Assembly: GCA_030625525.1 (NCBI GenBank)
Contig: DAOUQR010000061.1
Coordinates: 1 to 6,659 of the forward strand
Reading direction: 5' to 3'
Source: Pseudomonadota bacterium
GTDB lineage: Bacteria > Pseudomonadota > Gammaproteobacteria > DAOUQR01
DNA: 6,659 nt
The notes under the pieces are model-generated. The model was given only the letters and a program-made list of their open reading frames with translations. It made no database searches and was not told where the DNA came from. Positions 1 through 5,830 of the stretch are shown here, in pieces. The translations under genes were made by a program, and so were the position numbers. Positions within the stretch are counted from its first letter, which is position 1; every line of letters starts with the position of its first letter.

Positions 1-712
1 CGGATGTGGCCGCTTTTAATAAAGCGTGTTGGTCACTTGCTTTTTTAAGGATCGGCAAACAATAATAATGTGGTTTTATCCCTGCAACTAATAAATCATT
101 ACGGTTTAATAATAAATGATGTGCTGTAATGGTTGCTGCAATATTGTTTGGTTTTGAAAGAATATAATCGACTGCAATAGCAGTGCTAACATGTTCGAGC
201 ACGATTTTTAACTCAGGAAAATCTTGTGTCAGTGGTTCTAAAATTTTATCAATAAACACAGCTTCGCGATCAAATATATCAACGGTGTCTGTCGTTACTT
301 CGCCATGTATTAACAACGGTAATTTCTGTTTTTCCATTTGAGCAAATACGTCATAACAATTTTTTAAATCGTGAACGCCCGCGGCAGAATGTGTTGTTGC
401 GCCAGCAGGATAGAGTTTAAACGCATGTACGTATTCACTATTAACCGATTCACTGACATCACTCACGGAGGTTTGTTCCGTTAGATATAAAGTCATTAAT
501 GGTTGAAACAATGAGTCTTCAGGCAGGGCTTGCACGATACGTTGACGATAGGCGAGGGCATCGGTGACGGTTGTGACCGGTGGTTTCAAATTTGGCATCA
601 CAATCGCGCGTCCAAACTGTTTTTGGGCGTCAAAAACTGTGCGCTCAAGCTTATCTCCATCTCTTAAATGGATATGCCAATCATCTGGTTGAATTAATTT
701 GAGTGTTTGCAT
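1..712 (-). CDS. pyrC: Dihydroorotase, class II (partial, C-terminus off window)
   Basis: This enzyme catalyses the reversible cyclisation of N-carbamoyl-aspartate to dihydroorotate in cytoplasmic de novo pyrimidine synthesis. Reading the minus strand from the ATG at 712-710 gives 237 uninterrupted residues that match the E. coli PyrC type, which is about 345 residues long. The metal-binding HIHLRDG motif lies at residues 13-19 (His13, His15). The lysine expected to be carbamylated is Lys99 in FKLYPAGATTHS. Further metal-ligand histidines are His136 (LIHGEV) and His174 (EHVST). The KPHYYCLPILK segment typical of class II enzymes comes near the visible end. The last catalytic Asp (GTDSAPH region in E. 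coli) would lie beyond the left edge. The ribosome-binding site is weak: GAAG directly precedes the ATG and GAGAAG is about 14 nt upstream. It is divergent from the MotY-like gene, the same neighbour as in Pseudomonas. Identification is secure. Confidence 0.97.
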   Translation of the reverse strand, partial: MQTLKLIQPDDWHIHLRDGDKLERTVFDAQKQFGRAIVMPNLKPPVTTVTDALAYRQRIVQALPEDSLFQPLMTLYLTEQTSVSDVSESVNSEYVHAFKLYPAGATTHSAAGVHDLKNCYDVFAQMEKQKLPLLIHGEVTTDTVDIFDREAVFIDKILEPLTQDFPELKIVLEHVSTAIAVDYILSKPNNIAATITAHHLLLNRNDLLVAGIKPHYYCLPILKKASDQHALLKAATS

Positions 713-713
713 C

Positions 714-741
714 TTCAGAAACGTTTCTTCTCGCCGATAAT
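714..741 (+). promoter_or_regulatory. Candidate sigma-70 promoter of the MotY-like gene
   Basis: A possible -10 element GATAAT (736-741, five of six consensus bases) follows a weak -35 element TTCAGA (714-719, four of six) with a 16-bp spacer. Transcription would start near 748 and leave a leader of about 19 nt carrying the AAGGAAGGA ribosome-binding site. The -10 is convincing, the -35 is poor. Confidence 0.4.
717..728. promoter_or_regulatory. 12-bp palindrome, candidate operator upstream of pyrC
   Basis: AGAAACGTTTCT is a perfect 12-bp inverted repeat lying 4 bp upstream of the pyrC start codon, in the 54-bp gap between the divergent pyrC and MotY-like genes. Its AAACGTTT centre matches the core of operators bound by LacI/GalR-family repressors, including PurR, which is known to repress pyrC in E. 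coli. The outer bases differ from the usual GCAAACGTTTGC of PurR sites. It also overlaps the -35 region proposed for the plus-strand gene, so a bound protein could affect both genes. A short palindrome can arise by chance, and the role is inferred. Confidence 0.35.
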
Positions 742-766
742 ACTGTCATAGAATCAAGGAAGGATT

Positions 767-1642
767 ATGAAGCAGTTAGCATTATTCCACAAGTTAGTGA
801 TGATAGGATTGCTGAATAGCTTAATCGTGGCCTCTAGTTTTGCGGATCAGTTCTATACTGCTGACTGGGAGGCGGCAAATTGGCGGGTTCAATCATCGAG
901 ATTGGAATGTCGTATTGAGCAAACTATTCCCGGTTATGGCAAGGCTATTATTCACCAGCGTAATGGTGATACGCAGCGTTTTATTCTTAACGCATGGCGA
1001 GCGGTTGAAAATGAGACGCGGGCGGATGTTTATTATCGCCCCCCGGTCTGGCGTCATGAGGGTGAGGGAGAGACCGTTGATATGACGCGTGTGCGTAAGG
1101 GCCATTATCCTATTATTTTGGGACGCCAGTTTAGTAATTCGATTATCAATCAACTAAATAATGGGCAAATCACCGGGTTTAACTACACGCGACCTAATCG
1201 TGAATTGATCACCGTCGAGCTTTTACCCATTGATTTTCGACAGGCGTTTGATGATTATGTGAATTGCCTAGGGTCATTACTCACTTATACTTATAATGAT
1301 GTGAAGCTTGTGGAAGTCTATTTTACGTCAGATAGCCATTTGTTATCGATGCGGGCGACAAAGCAATTACGACGTATCCGAGACTATGTATTAGCCGACC
1401 CGAATGTCACAAAGGTGCAGATAGATGGCTACACGGATATTAAAGGACGGGCCTCTATTAATAATGCGGTATCACAGTGGCGCGCGAAAGCGGTTGCAAA
1501 GTATTTGGCTGAAATGGGTGTGCCGATGAACCGAATACATGTTTCATGGCATGGGCATAAGATGCCTGTAGGGGATAATGATACGCCTTCGGGGAAGGCT
1601 AAAAATCGCCGTGTGACTATTAAACTGTTACGAATGATCTGA
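767..1642 (+). CDS. motY: MotY-like periplasmic protein with C-terminal OmpA peptidoglycan-binding domain
   Basis: The 291-residue protein begins with a Sec signal peptide (about residues 1-26, cleavage likely after SSFA). Residues 27-165 resemble the MotY N-terminal domain, including the WRVQSSRLECRI region. Residues 180-290 form an OmpA-like domain with GYTD at 221-224 and the NRRV signature at 280-283, which together suggest peptidoglycan binding. Cys48 and Cys167 are spaced like the two cysteines that form a disulfide in Vibrio MotY. MotY forms the T-ring that holds sodium-driven or related stators around the flagellar motor. The neighbouring pyrC supports the name, because Pseudomonas aeruginosa motY also sits beside pyrC. 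The start is supported by AAGGAAGGA a few bases upstream. No flagellar gene is visible here, so it could be a general OmpA-family envelope protein. MotY is preferred on the N-terminal domain and synteny. Confidence 0.75.
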   Translation: MKQLALFHKLVMIGLLNSLIVASSFADQFYTADWEAANWRVQSSRLECRIEQTIPGYGKAIIHQRNGDTQRFILNAWRAVENETRADVYYRPPVWRHEGEGETVDMTRVRKGHYPIILGRQFSNSIINQLNNGQITGFNYTRPNRELITVELLPIDFRQAFDDYVNCLGSLLTYTYNDVKLVEVYFTSDSHLLSMRATKQLRRIRDYVLADPNVTKVQIDGYTDIKGRASINNAVSQWRAKAVAKYLAEMGVPMNRIHVSWHGHKMPVGDNDTPSGKAKNRRVTIKLLRMI

Positions 1643-1683
1643 TTTTTTTTGAAAAATAGAGCTTCGATAAAGCTAAGTCTTTC

Positions 1684-1702
1684 AAACTTCCTAAGTTTTT
1701 TT
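1684..1702 (+). terminator. Weak intrinsic terminator after the MotY-like gene
   Basis: AAACTT and AAGTTT form a 6-bp stem around a 3-nt CCT loop, running into seven T residues (1696-1702). The stem is short and AT-rich, so termination would be inefficient. It lies 41 bp past the stop codon and just before the porin promoter, which is a sensible place for it. Confidence 0.35.
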
Positions 1703-1712
1703 CTAAATAGTG

Positions 1713-1741
1713 TTGACTTCTTATTTTTGCCGCAGCATACT
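1713..1741 (+). promoter_or_regulatory. Sigma-70-type promoter of the first MOMP gene
   Basis: A -35 element TTGACT (1713-1718, five of six consensus bases) is followed after exactly 17 bp by CATACT (1736-1741, four of six). The start of transcription would fall near 1748, giving a leader of about 120 nt before the ATG at 1868. Optimal spacing and a good -35 fit a highly expressed porin gene. No other pair of elements in this gap is better. Confidence 0.6.
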
Positions 1742-1748
1742 CCTGTTC

Positions 1749-1840
1749 GTCGCGCATTGTTGTTTAATGCTCGACTACGAAAAAAAGGTAATTCATCCCC
1801 GTGAATTATTCTTTTTTATTAATGGATCTGTTAATAAAAA
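1749..1840 (+). promoter_or_regulatory. Structured 5' leader of the first MOMP gene: three hairpins, two mutually exclusive
   Basis: Three inverted repeats follow the predicted transcription start. Hairpin 1 (1749-1775) has a GTCG/CGAC and GCATT/AATGC stem with one C-T mismatch and a 7-nt loop, placed at the predicted 5' end. Hairpin 2 (1780-1817) has a perfect 7-bp TAATTCA/TGAATTA core around TCCCCG. It extends through two G-U pairs and one mismatch to an A-run paired with the T-run at 1812-1817. Hairpin 3 (1813-1840) is a perfect 10-bp TTTTTATTAA/TTAATAAAAA stem with an 8-nt loop. Hairpins 2 and 3 compete for the same T-run, so both cannot form fully. A 5'-terminal hairpin is known to stabilise E. 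coli ompA mRNA, and a similar role is plausible here. A switching role is speculation. It matches no riboswitch class I recognise. Confidence 0.45.
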
Positions 1841-1867
1841 CTTAAAATAAATGGGAGATCTTTAAAA

Positions 1868-2839
1868 ATGGAACTCAGCTTACGTAAAACTACTCTCGCG
1901 TTGGTTGCTCTTGGTTTGAGCGGCATCGCTTCTGCAGCATCTTATGCTCCACCTGCACCTGCTTGTACTCCTGGTGCCGTTACTGTTCCTTGTGAACGTA
2001 CTGCTTTTGACTTAGGCTTTACAGCTTATTGGTTAGAACCAGTAACTGATAATTCTTTTATGTATGAAACTGTTACTGTTGTAGGTGATACAACAACTTT
2101 TAATCAACACGTTGTTGATGAAGACTATGACTTCGGTTTTACTTTAGAAGGAAGTTATCACTGGGGAACTGGTAATGACTTTACATTGTCTTGGACACGT
2201 TTTGATAATGACAATGACTCAGCTTTGATTGATGGCAACTTTGCTGTTAGAGGCGCTGAAGATTATCAATTTGACCAAGTTATTGGTGTAATTGGACAAC
2301 ATGCTGATTTTGGTGACCGTTATAACGTACGTTTTAACGCTGGTCTTCAATATGTTCGTGTTGATACTGCACAGGGCGTTCGTATTCATGATACAAGAAA
2401 CCCTGCTGTTGTTGCTGATTTCACTAACATTGAAGGCAGTAACTTTAGTGGTGTTGGTCCAATCGCAGGTATTGATACATCTTGGGATGTTATGGATGGC
2501 TTTGCATTGACTGGTTCTGCAGCTGCTGGTTTAGCGGTTGGTGATATCGATTCAACTACAGTTGCTTGGTTAGGTAACGCTGTTATTGGTAGCGTCATGA
2601 GTGAACGTACTATTGTTCCTACAGCTAACATGAAACTCGGTGTTCGTTATACTACTGAAGTAGCTGGTGGCGACTTAAACATTGACGCTGGTTGGGCGTT
2701 CATGGGTGTATTCCACTCTGTTCGTTACATTAATGCTGCAGGTATTGCGGCAGGTACTGCTAACACTTCAAACTTCGGTTTGCAAGGTCCATACCTTGGT
2801 GTTAAATGGATTGGTGACTTAGGCGGCTTAGCTGTTTAA
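1868..2839 (+). CDS. Legionella-type major outer membrane protein (MOMP) porin, copy 1
   Basis: This 323-residue protein is predicted to be an outer-membrane beta-barrel porin for small solutes. A signal peptide covers residues 1-23 (cleavage after ASA). The mature N-terminus carries the Legionella MOMP signature CTPGAVTVPCERTAFDLGF, with Cys33 and Cys42 eight residues apart. In Legionella MOMP, cysteines are linked to disulfide cross-linking of the protein. Alternating polar and hydrophobic strands follow, including GSYHWGTGNDFTLSW (95-109), DQVIGVIGQHADFGDRY (136-152) and GPYLGVKWIGDL (307-318). The protein ends in Val rather than the usual terminal Phe. GGGAG at 1853-1857 supports the start, and a tandem TAATAA ends the gene. 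Codons are strongly biased to GTT, GCT, GGT and CGT, as in abundant proteins. With its own promoter and long leader, this is probably the major copy. The next gene is a clear paralogue. Confidence 0.87.
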   Translation: MELSLRKTTLALVALGLSGIASAASYAPPAPACTPGAVTVPCERTAFDLGFTAYWLEPVTDNSFMYETVTVVGDTTTFNQHVVDEDYDFGFTLEGSYHWGTGNDFTLSWTRFDNDNDSALIDGNFAVRGAEDYQFDQVIGVIGQHADFGDRYNVRFNAGLQYVRVDTAQGVRIHDTRNPAVVADFTNIEGSNFSGVGPIAGIDTSWDVMDGFALTGSAAAGLAVGDIDSTTVAWLGNAVIGSVMSERTIVPTANMKLGVRYTTEVAGGDLNIDAGWAFMGVFHSVRYINAAGIAAGTANTSNFGLQGPYLGVKWIGDLGGLAV

Positions 2840-2853
2840 TAACCTCCAAAAAA

Positions 2854-2881
2854 AGAGAATGCGCTATCTAGCGCATTCTCT
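2854..2881. terminator. Hairpin between the two MOMP genes
   Basis: AGAGAATGCGCTA pairs perfectly with TAGCGCATTCTCT (13 bp, with the top pairs probably open to form a loop). On the plus strand only GCTTTAAG follows, so the U-tract is weak and some read-through into the second MOMP gene is plausible. On the minus strand the hairpin is followed by a seven-T run (complement of 2848-2854), which makes a better terminator for antisense transcription. It begins 15 bp after the stop codon of the first MOMP gene. Confidence 0.6.
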
Positions 2882-2943
2882 GCTTTAAGCCATAATTAAG
2901 GTAGACACTTTACTTATGACTTTTCGATAACAAAGGAATAACC

Positions 2944-3933
2944 ATGAAACGGACTAAACTTTCAATTGCAATTCTTGCCCTTAGCTTATCCTCTCTCACT
3001 TTGGCCGCCAGTTTCGCACCAACCTGTACTAAAGGCGATGTCACGGTTCCTTGTGCAAAAACTCAATTTGATATCAGTGTTTACGGACTTCATCTCGAAC
3101 CATTATTAGATGACTCGGTTTATGCTGAATCAGTTTCAGCAAATAATAGTGGCGATACTTACTATCGACAACACAGTTTAAACCCAGGCTATGATTTTTC
3201 ATTCATTATCCAAGGCAGTTATCATTTCGGAACCGGTAATGATTTTACGCTTTCATGGATGCATTACGATAATAAAGAAAATGACGTTGTTGAAAACCTC
3301 ATTGACCAACCCCGTTCAGCTTTATTACCAGACGTTGCTTGGGACCGTATAACGGGTACAGAAGAAGATAAATATGACCAAGTGATTGCGGAAGTTGGTC
3401 AGCACAGTGACTACGGTGATCGTTATGATGTGCGCACTCACTATGGCGTACAGTTTATTCAAATGACGAATAATATTACTGCCTTGGGAGAATCTGCTTT
3501 AGTTCCTATTAATTTCCAAAAAGAATTCCGTAATAGTGATTTCGACGCTTACGGTATTCATGGTGGTATTGACTTAAGTTGGCACATGGTTGATGGCTTT
3601 AGTCTGATTGCCCGACCTGGTGCTGGTTTAGTCGTAGGTTCACTTAAATCAAAATCAAAAGCTTGGTTTAATTTAATAAGTGGCTCTACTCCAACCAATA
3701 CGAATGACATTGCTGAACGTATTGTTGTTCCGACTTATGATATTCAGTTAGGTATGCTCTATAGCCGACCTATCTCAACAGGTACTTTCAGTGTTGAAGG
3801 TGGTTACCAATTTACCGGTGTTTATCACTCAGTCAGACAAATATCTGCTTATGGTGGAACAGCTGCAGTTAAAAACTTTGGCTTACACGGCCCTTATCTA
3901 GCGGTTCATTATGTAGGTGATTTAACTGCCTAA
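2944..3933 (+). CDS. Legionella-type major outer membrane protein (MOMP) porin, copy 2
   Basis: This 329-residue outer-membrane beta-barrel protein is a paralogue of the preceding gene. It has a signal peptide (1-21, cleavage after LTLA), the signature CTKGDVTVPCAKTQFDISV with Cys28 and Cys37 eight residues apart, and the same ordered barrel blocks. These include GSYHFGTGNDFTLSW (91-105), DQVIAEVGQHSDYGDRYDVR (145-164), GIDLSWHMVDGFSL (208-221) and NFGLHGPYLAVHYVGDL (311-327). The segment between the LSW and DQV blocks is 39 residues against 26 in copy 1, so one loop is about 13 residues longer. Other loops also differ in sequence. AAAGGA at 2932-2937, six bases upstream, supports the ATG. 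No convincing promoter is seen in the 104-bp gap, so expression may rely on read-through of the intervening hairpin. Codon use is less biased than in copy 1, suggesting lower expression. Confidence 0.86.
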   Translation: MKRTKLSIAILALSLSSLTLAASFAPTCTKGDVTVPCAKTQFDISVYGLHLEPLLDDSVYAESVSANNSGDTYYRQHSLNPGYDFSFIIQGSYHFGTGNDFTLSWMHYDNKENDVVENLIDQPRSALLPDVAWDRITGTEEDKYDQVIAEVGQHSDYGDRYDVRTHYGVQFIQMTNNITALGESALVPINFQKEFRNSDFDAYGIHGGIDLSWHMVDGFSLIARPGAGLVVGSLKSKSKAWFNLISGSTPTNTNDIAERIVVPTYDIQLGMLYSRPISTGTFSVEGGYQFTGVYHSVRQISAYGGTAAVKNFGLHGPYLAVHYVGDLTA

Positions 3934-3955
3934 ATAAAGCCTGATTTTTCAGTTT

Positions 3956-3990
3956 AAAATGCCGGTGATAAACATCACCGGCATTTTTTT
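3956..3990 (+). terminator. Strong intrinsic terminator after the second MOMP gene
   Basis: AAAATGCCGGTGAT pairs with ATCACCGGCATTTT (14 bp) around an AAAC loop, and the T-run continues to 3990. A GC-rich core with a 7-T tail (3984-3990) is a textbook Rho-independent terminator. It closes the MOMP transcription unit 22 bp after the stop codon and separates it from the LbtU-like gene. Confidence 0.92.
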
Positions 3991-4002
3991 ATACGGCACA
4001 AC

Positions 4003-4031
4003 TTGCCAGTAAAATTACGGGGTAGTATAAT
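4003..4031 (+). promoter_or_regulatory. Near-consensus sigma-70 promoter of the LbtU-like gene
   Basis: TTGCCA (4003-4008, five of six) and a perfect TATAAT (4026-4031) are separated by exactly 17 bp. Transcription should start near 4038, giving a leader of about 85 nt that is AT-rich and has no strong hairpin. The promoter begins 13 bp after the upstream terminator, so the LbtU-like gene is transcribed independently. The stretch at 4088-4107 (AT-rich, with AATAAT) faintly recalls Fur hexamers but is not a clear Fur box. Confidence 0.75.
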
Positions 4032-4122
4032 CCGCCCATCAAAACGAGTTACAAATCTTTGCTATAACTCCAGATAAAATACCCTTATAAGATTAATAAT
4101 AATAAGAAAAAGAGGTTTTACC

Positions 4123-5727
4123 ATGTCTGTGCAGAAATATTCTGTGCTAGTGGCCGCAGTGTCTTTGACATTTACAACCACGTTTGCAGCTCAGAAAACA
4201 CTATCACCCGAACAACTACAGCGTGAAATGCAGCGTTTAATGCAACACACCGCAGCACTTGAACATGAAGTGCAAGATCTGCGTTCTGAAGTTAAACAAT
4301 TAAAATCAAAGCGTGTTAGCCGACGTATTATTGTTCGTAAAGACAGACGGCTTCAATCTCAACCCACTCACAAACATGCAACATTAAAAGCAAATACACG
4401 TCCAGATCGTTCAGCTGATTTGGCACCCATTAAACAATCTGCTACACCAGAGCTTGATCGTTATTCAAAAGCTTATCAAATCCGAGAAATATCACACCTC
4501 TGGGGCACACCGGTGGTGACATCGCCTTACGTAGGCGTACGCTCTCGTTTTGATGGTTCGGATTTAATCGTTAATTTACCCAGCATGAATGAAGATTTAC
4601 GTTTGATCCAACAACGACAACGCTTTGAAAATGAATTAATTAGACGCGGATTACCGCTACCCGAACATCCTTTATTAGAACTCAGTGGCAAGCTTGAAAC
4701 TCAAGCTATTTGGCGTAACCCTGCGGTAGGCAAACAAACCGGCGATGTGGATCTTGATACCGTTGAGATCGACGCAGTGAGTTACGTTGATCCGTGGGTC
4801 ACCGGTTATATTTCAATAGATTACGATAATTTTGCTAATGCGACAGGCGTCTATCGTGTCGCTAACTCACGTTTAAAAGTTAATCGTGCGTTTATTACCG
4901 TGGGCCAATTACGTAAGTTCCCAGTGTATTTTACTGCCGGGCAAATGTTTATTCCTTTTGGTAAATACTCAGGTTACATGGTCACTATGCCATTAACTGA
5001 AGAATTAATGCGTATTCGCGCTCGAGCAGTACTGCTCGGTTATAAACAACCCGGTGAAGATGGATTTATCTTGAGTGGTTTTGGTTTCCGAGGGGATGCG
5101 AAACATAGTCGAAGTGGCGCTTTCGGTGCTAACGCGTCATATCACTTCACGCATGGTCCGCTAAAAGGCCGAATCGGCGCAAGTTATATCACGAATATCG
5201 CTAACGCTATCGGTCAGCAGCAAACAGGCGGGGTCATTTTTAATGGATTCGCCTTTTCACCGGCAACAGAATTACTCAATCGCAATGTACCTGGCTTAGA
5301 TGTTCGGGGCGCATTGCAATATGGACCATTCTCAATTTTAGGTGAATACGTGACCGGCTTGCGAGAGTTCAGTCCGCTGGATCTAACCTTTAATAAACAC
5401 GGCGCTAAAATTGCAGCTGCCGATATAGAAGGTGCTTACCATTTCCGACTCTGTCGCAAACCCTCAGCTTTTGCGATTGGCTACGGTCGAACTTACGAAG
5501 CACTAGCATTCGATTTTCCTAAATCAAGATACTCAGCTACATTCAGTATCAATATTTGGCGTGATACGATTGAATCAATTGAATACCGACATGAAGAAAA
5601 TTACCCTCTTTATAGCACATCAATGGGGCGATCAGGATTTACAGGAGCTTTAATGCCTTATAATCCGCTAGGCTCACTCGGCCGTTCGGATGATAAAGTA
5701 ACCGCACAAATTGCGTTATTTTACTAA
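4123..5727 (+). CDS. LbtU-like (DUF3573-type) siderophore outer-membrane porin
   Basis: The 534-residue protein resembles Legionella LbtU, the TonB-independent receptor for legiobactin, and Francisella FslE/FupA iron-uptake proteins. A signal peptide covers residues 1-22. A heptad-like charged helix at about 27-65 looks like a short coiled coil. It is followed by a basic linker (62-100) rich in Arg, Lys and His. The family block TSPYVGVRSRFDGSDLIVN (133-151), continuing NLPSMNEDLRLIQ, precedes the barrel. From about residue 185 (ELSGKLETQAIW) there are repeated amphipathic strands ending in VTAQIALFY with a C-terminal aromatic, typical of BamA-inserted proteins. Only one cysteine is present (Cys444). 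AGAGG at 4111-4115, seven bases upstream, fixes the start. No siderophore synthesis or transport genes lie nearby, so the substrate is uncertain. Family placement is from memory of sequence blocks. Confidence 0.8.
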   Translation: MSVQKYSVLVAAVSLTFTTTFAAQKTLSPEQLQREMQRLMQHTAALEHEVQDLRSEVKQLKSKRVSRRIIVRKDRRLQSQPTHKHATLKANTRPDRSADLAPIKQSATPELDRYSKAYQIREISHLWGTPVVTSPYVGVRSRFDGSDLIVNLPSMNEDLRLIQQRQRFENELIRRGLPLPEHPLLELSGKLETQAIWRNPAVGKQTGDVDLDTVEIDAVSYVDPWVTGYISIDYDNFANATGVYRVANSRLKVNRAFITVGQLRKFPVYFTAGQMFIPFGKYSGYMVTMPLTEELMRIRARAVLLGYKQPGEDGFILSGFGFRGDAKHSRSGAFGANASYHFTHGPLKGRIGASYITNIANAIGQQQTGGVIFNGFAFSPATELLNRNVPGLDVRGALQYGPFSILGEYVTGLREFSPLDLTFNKHGAKIAAADIEGAYHFRLCRKPSAFAIGYGRTYEALAFDFPKSRYSATFSINIWRDTIESIEYRHEENYPLYSTSMGRSGFTGALMPYNPLGSLGRSDDKVTAQIALFY

Positions 5728-5743
5728 TCGTAGCGTATAGATC

Positions 5744-5810
5744 GTCATCTACCCTAAAGGGCACAGGCCGCGGCCTGTGCCCTTTAGGGTGCTCGACCGC
5801 GGGATCCAGG
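5744..5810. repeat. Remnant of a GTCATC...CCGCGGGATCCAGG-type repeat interrupted by the palindrome
   Basis: GTCATC (5744-5749) lies immediately left of the 40-bp palindrome, and GACCGCGGGATCCAGG (5795-5810) lies a few bases to its right. Together these resemble the two ends of a dispersed palindromic repeat of the form GTCATCCCGCGG...CCGCGGGATCCAG that I recall from several intracellular bacteria. The left arm here is cut short exactly where the palindrome begins. This suggests one repeat inserted into another, but the identity is from memory. A run of six T follows at 5811-5816. Confidence 0.35.
5751..5790. repeat. Perfect 40-bp GC-rich palindrome between convergent genes
   Basis: The left half (5751-5770, starting ACCCTAAAGGGC and ending CAGGCCG) is the exact reverse complement of the right half (5771-5790), with no spacer and no mismatch. 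The centre is CCGCGG. It is far more GC-rich than its surroundings. As RNA it would form a very stable hairpin of about 18 bp from either strand, and it sits between the ends of the LbtU-like gene and the DUF1841 gene. It could therefore protect or end both transcripts, although neither side carries an adjacent T-run. A dispersed palindromic repeat or small mobile element is equally possible. Confidence 0.85.
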
Positions 5811-5830
5811 TTTTTTCTACTAGCCCCTGC

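Noticed and set aside
840..1153. Overlapping open frames on both strands inside the MotY-like gene
   Set aside because: They lack family resemblance, have no good ribosome-binding site, and lie wholly within a well-supported gene in another frame.
1643..1650. Eight-T run right after the MotY-like stop codon as an intrinsic terminator
   Set aside because: No hairpin of useful length precedes it; the AAACTT/AAGTTT hairpin further on is a better, though still weak, candidate.
2292..2631. Open frames of 70-80 codons on both strands inside the first MOMP gene
   Set aside because: They are by-products of the biased codon use of the porin gene and show no recognisable features.
2902..2931. TAGACA ... 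GATAAC as a promoter for the second MOMP gene
   Set aside because: The spacer is 18 bp and the implied start of transcription would fall after the ribosome-binding site at 2932-2937, so it could not serve this gene normally.
4088..4107. Fur box in the leader of the LbtU-like gene
   Set aside because: The stretch is simply AT-rich with AAT repeats; it lacks the paired inverted hexamers of a Fur site and lies downstream of the predicted transcription start.
5811..5816. T-run making the 40-bp palindrome a standard plus-strand terminator
   Set aside because: The Ts begin 20 bases beyond the palindrome, too far to act as its U-tract.
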